From positions 12,462,001 through 12,526,000 of the forward strand of contig OZ176050.1 of assembly GCA_964247055.1 (NCBI GenBank): a stretch of DNA of 64,000 bases. Direction: 5' to 3'. The notes below the pieces were generated by a model. It had not been told where the DNA came from. It searched no databases and saw nothing but the letters and a program-made list of their open reading frames with translations. The position numbers were made by a program, and so were the translations under genes. The stretch is from Paragordius varius (lineage: Eukaryota; Nematomorpha). Shown piece by piece: positions 1 to 11,400 of this stretch; positions within the stretch are counted from its first letter, which is position 1, and the number at the start of each line of letters is the position of its first letter.

Positions 1-10
1 TTTAGGTTAC

Positions 11-314
11 TGTTAAAAGGGTTATCATCATACGCAAATTATCCTTCTCTTTTTTAGTGCATAATACACTTTGGTCCTTGTTACGTTAAAAATATATATT
101 ACCTTGGTTGTGAATGCAAATTATTTTATTTATACTTATTATCTTTAACAACGTTTAAACCACACAACTATCCTTGTGAATGCAATAACCAAATTTCCTA
201 ATGTATATAAGGAATCATTGTAACACACAGAACACATTATATTATATTATTCGATTTTGATGTTATACTAAATAAATAAATATATCCTTTATAATTTATA
301 TTAACTATTTGTCA
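11..314 (+). repeat. 5' LTR of the first Ty3/gypsy element
   Basis: This 304-bp direct repeat starts TGTTAAAAGG and ends TTTGTCA, so it has TG...CA termini. It matches 4329-4632 with no difference seen by eye. A TATA-like stretch (tgtatataagg) near 200 is a promoter candidate. Confidence 0.93.
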
Positions 315-336
315 ACTGGCGCGGCTATTCGAGGCT

Positions 337-3300
337 ATGGAAAAAATTAATTTATCATGTTTTAATCCAAATGTTGAGTTTACAAATTATATTACATATA
401 TTAAACGCAATTTGGAGGTCAAGAATGTCGCAGCCACCGATGAAAATATGAAAGCATGTTTGTTGGCTTTCGGAGGAATCGAAAATATTAATAAAATTGA
501 AAATTATTTCTATCCACAAGCAATAGACGACATACCATTCCCAGATCTATTAAACGCCGGTATAAAAATCTTCTCCCCCTCAAGGAATATTTTTTCGTCG
601 CGTTTTGATTTAATTAAAATGAAGAGGGGGAGAATGGAAACGTTCACAGAATTCCTGTTAAGAGTTAAACAAATGGCCATCCACTGCCGGTTCTCGTCAA
701 ACATTGACGAGCACATCAGAGATGTATTCATCGCCGGGTTAGACGAGCAAGCCGTGGAAATGGAACTATTCACACGGTTCCCAGAAGCTTTAGAAAACGG
801 GGCTCCCGTTTCTCTAAATACGGTGGTAAATATTGCCTTATCACATGAAAAGGCACGAGATGGACTAACGAATACAGAAGTGCTGTCCATCAATATTGAT
901 AATGATAATAAAAGTAACAATAATAAGAACCACAGTAGTAATGGTGAAATAAACGAAATAGCCACACTTCACCAATCAAAGAGCAGCCATAGTAATAATA
1001 ACCGACGAACCTGCACAAAATGTGGGACGACTCATACGTTGGGACATTGCCCTGCCTATGGGAAAGAATGTTATAGATGCCATCGTTCAAACCACTTTGC
1101 TCGATGTTGTAAGGTAGTGTTTAAAGCATATTCCCTTTTTAATAAGACAAAAAAACCCCAAATTGTTCCTAAAATAAATAATATTCCTATTGAAATGATT
1201 TTTGATACGGGTGCCGATATTTCAATTATAAATTATAAAAACTGGTGCCGTCTCGGCAAGCCAGCACTAGATTTTGATAACAATAATATTTTCATACATG
1301 CATACAATAATAATCGTATAAAAACATTAGGTAAATGCAAATTACAAATTGAATTAGATAAAAGAACGCACATTCTAGAGTGCTTTATTATAAACAACAA
1401 CTTACCATCAATATTTGGAATAGACTGGATAAAACAATTTAATTTAAAATTACCCAATCATGTAATAATAAATAACTTATCTTCATATGATATATATAAC
1501 AAATTTAGCAAGTTATTTTCTGAGGGCCTTGGTTGCTGGAAGGGCGACCCGATTAAAGTATTTTTAAGTAATAATAATTGTGGTAGAATTTTTCCAAGTA
1601 GAAGGGTGCCACTATCATTACAAAGCAAAGTGGAGGATGAGCTAAATAGATTGGTAAAACTGGATATAATTGAACCTGTTGATCCAAAAAAGACTAGAAT
1701 CGTTTGGTCCAGCCCTACTGTAAATATTATAAAACCTAATAAAGAGCTTAGAATATGCGCGGATTTTAAAATAAGTATAAATCCACACATAAAACCGCCG
1801 CAATACATAATCCCAACCTTTGACGACCTCATCTCAAAAATTTCCTTCGGCAAATCTTTCTCGACACTAGATTTGAAAGACGCCTATTTTCAAATTCCAG
1901 TAGACCCAGATAGTCAGCACTTACTAACAATTTCGACACATAAGGGGTTTTATAAGTATAAACGATTGCCTTTCGGGTTGAATTGCGCCCCAAGTTTCTT
2001 TCAACAAATAATGGACGAGTAATTAAAAGATTGCGCAGGTACAGCCGTTTATTTAGATGACGTTATCGTGACAGGAGAAACCGAGACAAAGCACAAGGAC
2101 AACCTAATAAAGGTATTTACCAAATTGGAGACAATGGGATTAAAATTGCGCAAAGATAAAATAAAACTTTTTCAACCATCTGTAGAATATCTTGGTCACA
2201 TTATTTCTGAAAATTGCATTAAGCCCTCCCCAAATAAAATTAAAGCCATCCAAGAGTGCCCGACCCCGACCAACAAAACCACTCTTAGATCATTTTTGGG
2301 TTTACTTAATTTTCATGCAAAATTCATCCCTTCCCTAAGCATTTTAATGGGAGAACTACATAAATTAGCAGGTAACAAACAAAAATGGTGTTGGACGCTA
2401 ACGCATGATTCGATATTCAAAAAAGCTAAAGACTTGATCTGCCAGAGTAGTTCCTTGCATCCGTATAATCCCAAACTACCTATAGTCTTGGAAACCGACG
2501 CGTCAATGTCGGGATACGGTGCTATTTTATCACATAGAACAACAGCGGGTAATCGCCCGATCGCCTACACGTCAAAAAAATGCTCTCAGGCTGAAGGAAA
2601 CTATTCAGTAATTGAGCGAGAAGCAAAATCCATCCTAATAGCGTTAGAGAAGTTTAAAACCTTTTTGTATGGCAGGAAATTTATAATACAAACGGACCAC
2701 AAACCTTTAGTGAAACTATTTGGGCCTCAAAGAGATCTAAGTAAAATTAATAATTGTAAACTAGTACGCTGGATAACTAGAACATCGGTATTCGATTTTA
2801 ACATAGAATATCACCCTGGTACAGAAAACATAGCTGACTGCCTATCGAGACTCCCCATTGAAAACCAGGAGCCGATGGCGTTTGAGAAAGATGATGAAAG
2901 TAGCAATGTTCATTTGATTTGGTCCAACGAATTAAATTTAAATGAAATTATCTATCAAGAGTCTATGAAGGATCCTACTATAGCAAAGTTAAAAGTAGCC
3001 CTAAGGTCTAATAATTGGACGGACCCCCTGGTCAAGCCTTTCATAGCAATAAAAAATGAAATTGAGGATGCATACGGTCTATTATTTGTGGGAGATCGGG
3101 TAATAATCCCGAACAAAATTAAGCCAGATATTTTAAGATACCTGCATAGTGGCCATCCGGGAATACAAGCCATGAAACTATTAAGCCGTGAAAAGGTTTA
3201 TTGGCCCGGGTTGAGCCAAGATATCGATAAATGGGTGCGTAGTTGCCAAAATTGTCAAAGGCTGCGCCCAAATGTACCCGAAAATCCCACCTATCAATGG

Positions 3301-4317
3301 AACGAGAATACAACCATATGGGAACGGCTCCACCTAGATATCGCTGGACCCATTGACAATTTATACTGGGTGGTACTAATTGATCATTGCACCCGCTGGG
3401 TGGAGGTAGAAACGTTACGTTCTGTGAATACCGGTAATATCCTTAAGTTTTTAGAAACCTGTTTTTGCCGGTATGGGTACCCAAAAGTGGTGGTTACTGA
3501 TAACGGCTCTTATTTTAAATCGGGGGAGTTTGAGAGAACTTTAGCTTCCTCTAATATAAAACACGTAACATCAGCTCCCTACCACCCCCGAACAAATGGG
3601 TTGGTAGAGAGGGTAATTTACACTCTAAAAACTCATTATTCAATGTCAACCCCACTTTCCGCAGACCTTTCCGCAGACCCAGTACGAAGATTAAACCAAA
3701 TCTTATGGGCTTACCGAAACACGCATCACAGTTCTACGAAGGAGACTCCCGCGCATTTGTTTTTAAAAAGAACTATGCAAAGCCCATTAACATGGATGAA
3801 AACGAAACCCAACGAATTCATGGATACTCCCGACATTCCGCAGGAGTTTGAAAAGGGGCAAAAAGTATATATCAAGAATGAATTGTGTTCTGGTTGGAGG
3901 GAGGGACAAATCGTCGACAGAACGGGATGGTTATCGTACAATGTCAACGACAATGGCAAAATCATCCGCAAACATGCTGATCAATTAAGGAATCGCATGG
4001 ATTGGTCGGTCGAAGGAGAAGAAAGGAGAAATGAGGAAAAGACTAAAAACTTAAACAACAACTTAAACAACAATGATAATAACAGTGAGGAAAAGACTAA
4101 AACCTTAACCAACAACTTAAACAACAATGATAATAACCTCCGAAAACATCCCACGGAACATGAAATAAGAACCCCTGAAAACATCCAGGAGAATCCGGAA
4201 TCAGAAAGTGCGCCTTCAAGTGAGAATACTCCTGTGCAAAAAAGTGACACTTCTCCTACCACAACTCGCCGGTACCCGATTAGATCCCGAAAGCCACCCG
4301 ACCGATATCAAGCTTAA
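337..4317 (+). pseudogene. gag-pol region of the first Ty3/gypsy element
   Basis: The region reads as gag with two CCHC-type zinc knuckles (about 1010-1110), aspartic protease with DTGAD (about 1205), reverse transcriptase, RNase H with ETDAS (about 2490), an integrase with HHCC finger and DDE core (about 3130-3620), and an Asn/Glu-rich basic tail. There is no chromodomain or envelope gene that I can see. It resembles the gag-pol of the element at 8113-12707 and is clearly a separate lineage of the same superfamily. About one break is present, so it is treated as a recently broken fossil. Confidence 0.9.
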
Positions 4318-4328
4318 GGAAGAAGGTA

Positions 4329-4632
4329 TGTTAAAAGGGTTATCATCATACGCAAATTATCCTTCTCTTTTTTAGTGCATAATACACTTTGGTCCTTGTT
4401 ACGTTAAAAATATATATTACCTTGGTTGTGAATGCAAATTATTTTATTTATACTTATTATCTTTAACAACGTTTAAACCACACAACTATCCTTGTGAATG
4501 CAATAACCAAATTTCCTAATGTATATAAGGAATCATTGTAACACACAGAACACATTATATTATATTATTCGATTTTGATGTTATACTAAATAAATAAATA
4601 TATCCTTTATAATTTATATTAACTATTTGTCA
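4329..4632 (+). repeat. 3' LTR of the first Ty3/gypsy element
   Basis: This is the second copy of the 304-bp LTR, followed directly by the target duplication gttac at 4633-4637. Confidence 0.93.
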
Positions 4633-4637
4633 GTTAC

Positions 4638-4930
4638 ATTTTACCGCAAAATATTGATATTTATATATTTAATATCAGCTGTTTAGTTAATAGTGTTCTA
4701 GAGCTGCACACCAATTTTAAACTCTTGAATTTACAAATTAAAAATAAAAGCTTTTTTACCTTTTGAACAATAATGGATAATTAATTTTTAACTTAAATAT
4801 TAAAAACAGTAGTTAAGTTACAGGATTGAGCTCGGGCATATAAAATTACCCCAATATGTCATTGCGAAAAGAATGATAAGGTTAAGAGGTTTTAAAGAAA
4901 AACTATAATATCTTCTAAACTCTTTATTAT
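4638..4930 (+). repeat. Dispersed repeat B, copy 1
   Basis: The stretch holds the motifs 'acattttaccgcaaaa', 'aatatcagctg' and 'gagctgcac', then AAGCTTTTTTA. The same order occurs at 29690-30180 and 53810-54187, and in reverse complement near 50420-50640 and 56900-57330. No gene is seen. The left part of this copy lies beyond the window start, because the LTR element split it. Confidence 0.6.
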
Positions 4931-5221
4931 TTAAAATTATTATCCTTGACATACGTTTAGTCCGATACGTAAGCCTTTTCCTGCGATGAGATTATATAAA
5001 TTGAATCCAAATTGGACACCCCAAAACATTAATATTTGTTTTAAATCACATCCACACCCTGAACGTGAAATTTACTATAAATACTATGGTTGCATTAATC
5101 TAAAAAATTATCTATGATAGATAAGCCAATGTGATTTTGCCTATGAAAATTTTGAATCAAAACAATATAGAAAAACATATGGTACTCATAGCATAGCCAT
5201 GGTGCAAATATATGATTTATT

Positions 5222-5284
5222 CAGCGCGGGGGCTGGCGGCGTGATGATCGTTCGATCGGAACGGTGCACGCCACCAGCTGTTAA
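5222..5284. other. GC-rich hairpin island
   Basis: A 60-bp GC-rich patch stands out in AT-rich DNA. It contains a near-perfect inverted repeat, GCTGGCGGCGTG ... CACGCCACCAGC, around a loop with two GATCG motifs. It is not a tRNA. The rest of 4931-5305 shows no gene. Confidence 0.5.
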
Positions 5285-5305
5285 CAATACTTTATTCTTT
5301 AACAA

Positions 5306-5849
5306 TTCGATTCAAGGTGGGGTCTCTAAATGCCCCAGACAATATTTAAGTTGATATTTTAACACTGCTGAAGGAAACGGTCCCAATTTAAATATATGCT
5401 TCTATCCTAATAAAAATTATATAAATATACCAAAATATCTAAATAAAATTTTGTTTTGGAAAAAAAGTCCATGTCAAACTACTTCGACGCCATTTTTATT
5501 TTATAAAAAATTTTCAAAATATTGTGTTTATTTAATTTTAAGGGTAAAATTAAAGTTAATTTTTTATTTAAATTACATCTAACATTGATAGATATAAAAA
5601 AGCGGTTTATTCTGTATTATTTTTCAATTTTACCATTGCATGCATGTCACGTTGACTAAATTTGTACCTTACGGTTTTAGCTTAAAATAAGTAATATCAA
5701 GTATTTTTGAATTAATTTTTTTATATATTTCGGTTTATCAATGTTATATAAGTGCAGAATATTGCCATGGTTTCGATTCCTTCCATATTTTTTTAAGAAT
5801 TTAATTTTGAACAGGCTTGGGGTATTTAACTACTCCAATTTAAATCGAA
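5306..5849. repeat. TIR-bounded MITE family R1, copy 1
   Basis: This 544-bp non-coding repeat matches 27360-27889 along its length in the same orientation. Its ends form imperfect inverted repeats: TTCGATTCAAGGTGGGGT at the left, and TTCGATTTAAATTGGAGT on the opposite strand at the right, both followed by a CCCC motif. No transposase is seen and I could not find a target duplication. Confidence 0.65.
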
Positions 5850-5963
5850 GGGCTAAATAATGTGTTGTATCCAAGTGTTAAGGCTTATGATAAATATGTT
5901 ATACAGCATATTTATTTTTTACAAGCATACCAAATAATTATGGTTAAAATTTTTTGGTAAATA

Positions 5964-6135
5964 CAGTATGAGTAAGTATACATTGCTAGAAAGTTATTCA
6001 TTGTTGCCAAAAAGCATATGCAGCAAAGAAAACTATTATTGGCTAATAATAATAAAAAGTAAAAAAATAACTATAAGCCAATAACTCCCCTTGACAATAA
6101 TTAATAACTTTCCAAATGTATACTTATTAATACTG
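5964..6135. mobile_element. Tc1/mariner-type MITE upstream of TRAP-delta
   Basis: This 172-bp element has long inverted repeats. The left end reads CAGTATGAGTAAGTATACAT and the right end, on the other strand, CAGTATTAATAAGTATACAT. It is flanked by TA on both sides (5962-5963 and 6136-6137). It encodes nothing. It ends 47 bp before the TRAP-delta start codon, so it lies in or beside that gene's promoter or 5' leader. Confidence 0.8.
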
Positions 6136-6182
6136 TATATCTCAAATATTAGGATACATATTTTACTCGTTCATTTGATAAT

Positions 6183-6763
6183 ATGTTACGAATACTCACC
6201 ACGCTTGTTATTTTTACCATCGTGGCAGTTTTTGGACAAGGTAAAGTCATCCTTTAATTTTAGATAATAAGGTATGTATTGAACCACAGTTTAAATACAA
6301 AGTTTATACCCCTTCTGATGGCAGTATATTGGCAAAACCAGTTTTTATCAGTGATTTTATCGTAAAATGCAAAAATGGATTGAGAGTAATGAATTATCTA
6401 TTTGAAGGATTTAAATTTTATTGCGCTTGTGGGCGATAATAATTTAAAGCAAATTGCAAAATCTTTGGATGGAACACGTTATGAAATTAGTATAATATCG
6501 GATGAAAAGATGAATTCTGCTACTACAATTAAAATATTTTATGCTGATGATTTTACCATTTTAAAAACGGCCATTGATAATAAAAAACCTATAAACATTA
6601 AACCATTACACACGATTGATTACAAACCAAAAGTTTATTAAAATAATAAATTTAGGCCTTATTCCGTGGATTTACAGTTAAACCCCAATTGATAGGGATA
6701 GCTATATCTGCCATATTATTTTATTTTGCGTACACCACAAAATGTAAAATTGTTCAGTCATGA
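6183..6763 (+). CDS. SSR4: Translocon-associated protein subunit delta, split by three 22-23 nt introns
   Basis: TRAP-delta is a single-pass ER membrane subunit of the complex that sits beside the Sec61 channel during secretory protein import. Coding exons are 6183-6240, 6264-6385, 6408-6632 and 6656-6763, giving 170 residues; human SSR4 has about 173. The start gives a signal peptide, MLRILTTLVIFTIVAVFG. Then come the family's 'CIEPQ' and 'CKN' segment, a beta-sandwich luminal domain (RYEISI ... IKIFYADDF), and a C-terminal membrane helix (IGIAISAILFYFAY) with a short tail. Each intron begins GT and ends AG, and the phases fit (1, 0, 0). An AATAAA signal lies at 6776-6781. Unspliced, the frame breaks, so the family match and the tiny introns support each other. 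Without the removals, CKNGLR would not join DLNFIALVGDN, which lines up with the human segment starting CKNRVQ. Confidence 0.9.
6241..6263 (+). other. Ultra-short intron 1 of TRAP-delta (23 nt)
   Basis: It starts gtaaag and ends aattttag, in phase 1. The split codon G|AT gives Asp directly after the signal-peptide exon. Confidence 0.88.
6386..6407 (+). other. Ultra-short intron 2 of TRAP-delta (22 nt)
   Basis: It starts gtaatg and ends ttgaag, in phase 0. Reading through it leads to a stop within about 20 codons. Removing it restores the conserved luminal domain. Confidence 0.88.
6633..6655 (+). other. Ultra-short intron 3 of TRAP-delta (23 nt)
   Basis: It starts gtttat and ends aatttag, in phase 0, and contains an in-frame TAA. 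Without removal the protein would lack its membrane anchor. Confidence 0.88.
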
Positions 6764-6775
6764 TTCGCTTGATCA

Positions 6776-6781
6776 AATAAA
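6776..6781 (+). promoter_or_regulatory. Polyadenylation signal candidate of TRAP-delta
   Basis: AATAAA lies 12 nt after the TGA stop of the TRAP-delta reading frame. Confidence 0.5.
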
Positions 6782-6783
6782 TT

Positions 6784-8107
6784 TTTAAAGGATTATATTT
6801 TACTTTTTAAAGCTAGTAATAACGGAATTTTTTAGATTGGCCTGTATGGAATAACAAATCTTAAACATACATTTAATTATTTATTCTAAGTGTTTTATAC
6901 CGTTATCAGTATATAAGCATCTATGTGACTCTCAATTAAAATAGTGCACTTCACGGGTCCCATTTTTGGGTTGAAAATTTGACGGGTCGCCTTCGCAAAA
7001 TATATCGCAATTAACAAATTTTTATTAAATTGCAAACATAAAAATGTAAAAACTACCATTTGATAGTTCATATCCGAAATTCGGAAAGATTTATTTTGAA
7101 AAAATTGTTTAAAAATATTTATTTCGTAAAATTTTGTATGTGAAATTTCCCGCGAGCTCAATAATATTTTGGAGGGCCTTGTGATGCGCACCTCTGCACT
7201 AAACATTATTTGAAAATATGACTACAATATTTTAAACCATATCAAGAAACTTCTAGTTACTTTATTAGTGTTAATGTAAATTTTTATAAAGGTTTTTGTA
7301 CATACAACTACTTTCATAGGATTCATATTATAAAATCATGTAATAAAATTTGCTAACAAGTTTGGATGACGAATTAACCTATGTTCTAAATTTTATTTTG
7401 ATAATGTTTTTTCAATTTAGATGAAAATCATTATTTTATCATCGTTCTTATATACTGTACTATTTGGAAGTGTACCAACCCTTTCTAAATCATTTTTTTT
7501 TTTTGAAATCGTTTTCCTTTTTTTGGTTAAAGCACCTCTGTCTTCCATTAAATTTTGTTCCTTTCCTTTTTTTATCAATCTTCCACAGCTCAACTTTGTT
7601 TGATTTTACCAAAAAACATTACCATAGTTTTACGGAAATGTCTCTGATTCAATGTATTACTTATATCAAAACAAATGCGTTATTAATTTTTTTTACCAAA
7701 TCTTAATTTCTCAATTTTTTTTTCATTGTTCTTCTCGAAGATTACGCTGTTGGAATGTTTATTTTGAAAATTTCCGTATATTTTACTCCCACTTTTTTTA
7801 AAATTATATATTTATGGGTTGGACTAATGGCAGTTATTAAAATTATTGAACAATCTGGCACAGTAGTGCACAAACTGCGACCCACGTACCATATGTGTTA
7901 CTTAAGGTGCTTTTTTATACCAAAATTATTATTTAAATTATTTGATGGGCCAGCTCTTCTGTAAAAGTTGAATTTAGTTGGTAGTTATTACTAATATTAA
8001 TATCTGCAAAGTGTTGGACAGTGAAATATTTAGGGATCTTATATGGTGCACGGCTCCCAGATAATTATTTTTTGCGGCCCTTTAAGTTTTCGTTCTAGAA
8101 TTTTTAT
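6784..8107. other. Intergenic stretch with possible hAT MITE remnants
   Basis: About 6946-7195 shows hAT-like end motifs: tgcacttcacgggtccc at the left and gagggccttgtgatgcgcac at the right. I could not define a target duplication. Poly-T rich sequence follows. A short frame at 7421 begins with a signal-peptide-like run but has no support. Nothing else is recognised. Confidence 0.35.
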
Positions 8108-8112
8108 GTTGC

Positions 8113-8406
8113 TTTTATCTTTTAAGATAAGAGATAATAAAAGAAATGTGAAAATGAACTGAACTATTTATTTGGTTTTTTAAGGTGTATATATAGCAAT
8201 TTTAACTGTCCATGATTTGCATTATATCAATAAAATTTCAAGTAACAAAGGTTCTATATTTACATATAACACAAAAAATATAAAAAATAATACAATTCAA
8301 ATAACGGTGAAAGTTATGATATATAACCAAAGTATGTATTTCACATTTGCATATAACACAGAAAAATATTATAAAAATAAAGTATAACTTTCAGATTTGC
8401 ATAACA
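8113..8406 (-). repeat. 3' LTR of the second Ty3/gypsy element
   Basis: This 294-bp repeat matches 12414-12707. On the element's strand it begins TGTTATGCAAATC and ends AAGATAAAA, so the 3' end is not the usual CA. Confidence 0.92.
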
Positions 8407-8417
8407 TCGCTTCCCCC

Positions 8418-11400
8418 TTAAGAGAACCGGACCGGCTTCCGCCGAATTCTCTCGGGGTAACGACGCTCGTGCGGATTTGCATTGATATTGTCATTATTAT
8501 TATTAATGTTATCATTGCTACTTTCATTATTATTATCATTTATTTTATCATCATTATTGTCATTACTATTGTTATTATTATCAATACTACTATCATTATT
8601 ATTATTGTTATTGTCTTTATTACTATCATTACTATTGTTTGGAGTAACCGGTGCGGTTGAGTTGGCCGGTAGGTCTACGTGTTTCAACTGATCTGCATGC
8701 TTTCTGACAATCTTCTGGTTTACCTGATCCCACACACTGTACGAAAGGAGACCCGTTCTATCAACAACATCGCCGGCTCGCCATCCAACATTTTGTTCGT
8801 TTCTCATCATTACGGGTTGGTTTATTGAGAATTCACGGCGTGGACGGGGTGCGTCTAAGATTGTTGCTTTTGTGTTGATCCAGGTGAGGGGTGTTTGAGA
8901 TACTCGTTTGAAGAGTAGTTGAAACGGGGTTTCTTTTGTAGTCGCATGTATTGAATTACGATACGACCATAGAGTGGTATTGAAGGCTTCTTGTGGTGAA
9001 ATATTATCATTTTTGATTTTTCTATACTTGCCCTTGAGGGTCCCCACTAACCTTTCTACCATCCCATTACTTTTAGGATGATAGGGGGTTACCCTTACGT
9101 GTTTAATACCCAAGTTTGTTAGAGTGGATGTGAAGTACGAATTACTAAAATAAGAAGCATTATCACTAATAACCGTCCTCGGAAACCCAAACCTGGCAAA
9201 GGTTTCCTCGAGTTTATGCAATATGTTTACCGAATTAACCCTTTTTAACATGAACCCTTCCGCCCATTTGGATGAGCTATCAATCAGTAACAACCAATAA
9301 TACCCGTCAACTGGTCCCGCTATATCGATGTGTAACCGTTCCCATATCGCAGCATTTGGATCCCAATGATAAGTCGGATTTTCAACTAGGCTTGGCTTGT
9401 TTATCTGACATGCACTACACTCACTGTATCTTCTTACCAAATCGTTCTCTAATTTCGGCCAAAAACAAGTAAACCTTGCCATTGCTTTCATTGTTTCTAC
9501 GTTATTGTGCCCGCTGTGTAAGTAGTTGACCACGTTTGACTGTAAGCTTTCTGGAATGATAATTCGATCGTTTAAACTGACCAATCCGTATTGGTACGAA
9601 ATCTCTCCCTTCCGATTCGTAAACCCAGCCAACTCAACATCACTCCAATCTTGGTTATGAATCGCCTTAATTACTTTCTGCAAAATTTTATCTTTAACCG
9701 TTTCTCTCCGAATTTCATCGCGACTTAACTGAACGTTATGACAATTAAGAAACCTAAGATATCTAGTTACCATGTAATCTCTATCGATTGTGTCGACATT
9801 ATCATCACTGGGACATCTTGATAAGTAATCAGCTCTATTTTTGGGACCCGCCTGATAACTAAGTTCAAAGTCATAATCATTCAAACGGTTCACCCATCTT
9901 AAAATTTTCGCATTTTGTATTTCTTTCAAATTTCTATCCCTATTTATTAACCTCACAAGTGGTAAGTGGTCTGTCAAAATTTCAAACTTTCTACCATAAA
10001 TGAAGTTGTGGAACTTTTCTAATGCAAAAACAATAGCCTTTAATTCCTTTTCTATCGTGGAGTAGTTCGATTCTGCGGTACTACATTTTCTTGAACCATA
10101 GGCAATGGGTTTCCTTTCACCATTTACAACATGACTTAGAATACATCCAAACCCTATATCTGAGGCATCGGTTTCAATTACTAACTTTCTATCCGGATTG
10201 TATGGTGTTAAAAATACTTGTTCACTTAATAATTCCTTAGCGGCTTTCCAACAATTCTCATGTTTTTCCGACCAGTTCCATCTAACGTTCTTACTTGTTA
10301 AACTATGTAAGTCACTTACAATCAATTGAAGCTTGGGTATAAATCTTTCATGAAACGTCAAAAATCCTAGAAAACTTCTTAAAGATTTTTTATCCACAGG
10401 TTTTTTAAAATCATTGATTGCTTTTACTTTATTCTTGCAAGGACTTATACCTTTATTACTTATTTCAAATCCCAGATAACTTACTGAAGGTTCACCAATT
10501 TTTATTTTATCTTTTCTTAATCTAAAACCTGCTAATTCTAACCGATTTAAAACATTATTAAGATTTATTAAATGTTCCTGTTCAGATTTGCCAGTTACTA
10601 AAACATCATCTAAATATGCACAAGTGCCGGGACAATCTTTTATAACCTGGTCCATGACTCGTTGGAAAATTATTGGTGCTGTTGACAGTCCGAAAGGCAT
10701 CCTTTTGTAGCGAAAAAATCCTTTGTGAGTCGCAATTGTCAAGAGATCTTGTGATTCTTTGGTTATGGGCATTTGTAGATAGGCATCTTTCAAGTCAATC
10801 TTAGTGAAAACTTGGCCTTCGCCAATCTTACTCACTAAATCATCAAACGTTGGAATGATATGAGAGTCCTCAGTGAGCCACTTGTTGATGGTAACTCTAA
10901 AATCGCTGCAAATTCTTACCTCTCCATTCGCTTTGAGCACATTAACGGTGGGCGTGGCCCATGTCAGAGGTGTAAGGTTGGGATCTATCGGCTCCAGAAT
11001 GTCTAACTTTTGTAATCTTAGTAATTCATTTTCAACTTTTGCTCTTAGGGGAAACGGTACTCGGCGGCAAGGCCAAACTTTGGGGGAGGCATTGGGTGCT
11101 ATATGAATTGTAACTGGCTCAATGTAACAACCTAATTCCTCTTTAAATAGATTAGGGAAATTTTCAATAATTTTATCAAGTTTAAGAAAGTTAATTCGTA
11201 CTTTAGGAATGTCGATGTTAAATCTCGTGATCCAATCCAAGCCACAAATGAGCGGTGCCTTTGACAATTTTTCTTTCAATACACAACATTCTGCGTTCCC
11301 CAAGTTTTGCCCATTGATTTGCACTGTGACTGTTGTTACGCCCAGTAGAGGTACTATGCTATTATTGTAGGCTTTTACTGGCGGTATGGGTCTAATATTT

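Larger units (their letters stand above)
11..4632 (+). mobile_element. Ty3/gypsy-type LTR retrotransposon, young, nearly whole
   Basis: The element is bounded by two 304-bp LTRs that look identical by eye. A 5-bp target duplication, gttac, lies at 6-10 and 4633-4637. A primer-binding-site candidate starting TGGCGCGG follows the 5' LTR, and a purine run (AAGGAAGAAGG) precedes the 3' LTR. The internal region encodes gag and pol in the Ty3/gypsy order. It carries about one break and is otherwise well preserved, so insertion was recent. It sits inside a copy of dispersed repeat B: the flank before it (ttaggttac) and after it (attttacc) match continuous sequence near 29930. Confidence 0.93.

Noticed and set aside
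6402-6641. A separate small gene starting near 6402
   Set aside because: It is exon 3 of TRAP-delta; the apparent start is not ATG and the sequence continues the family alignment from exon 2.
7421-7706. Short frame starting MKIIILSSFLYTVLFG, a possible secreted protein
   Set aside because: The rest is poly-T derived Phe/Leu/Ser sequence. Trial splicing with tiny GT-AG introns gave no coherent protein.
8397-8691. Ile/Leu-rich plus-strand frames resembling membrane proteins
   Set aside because: They are the reverse complement of the poly-Asn/Asp tail of the LTR element's polyprotein.
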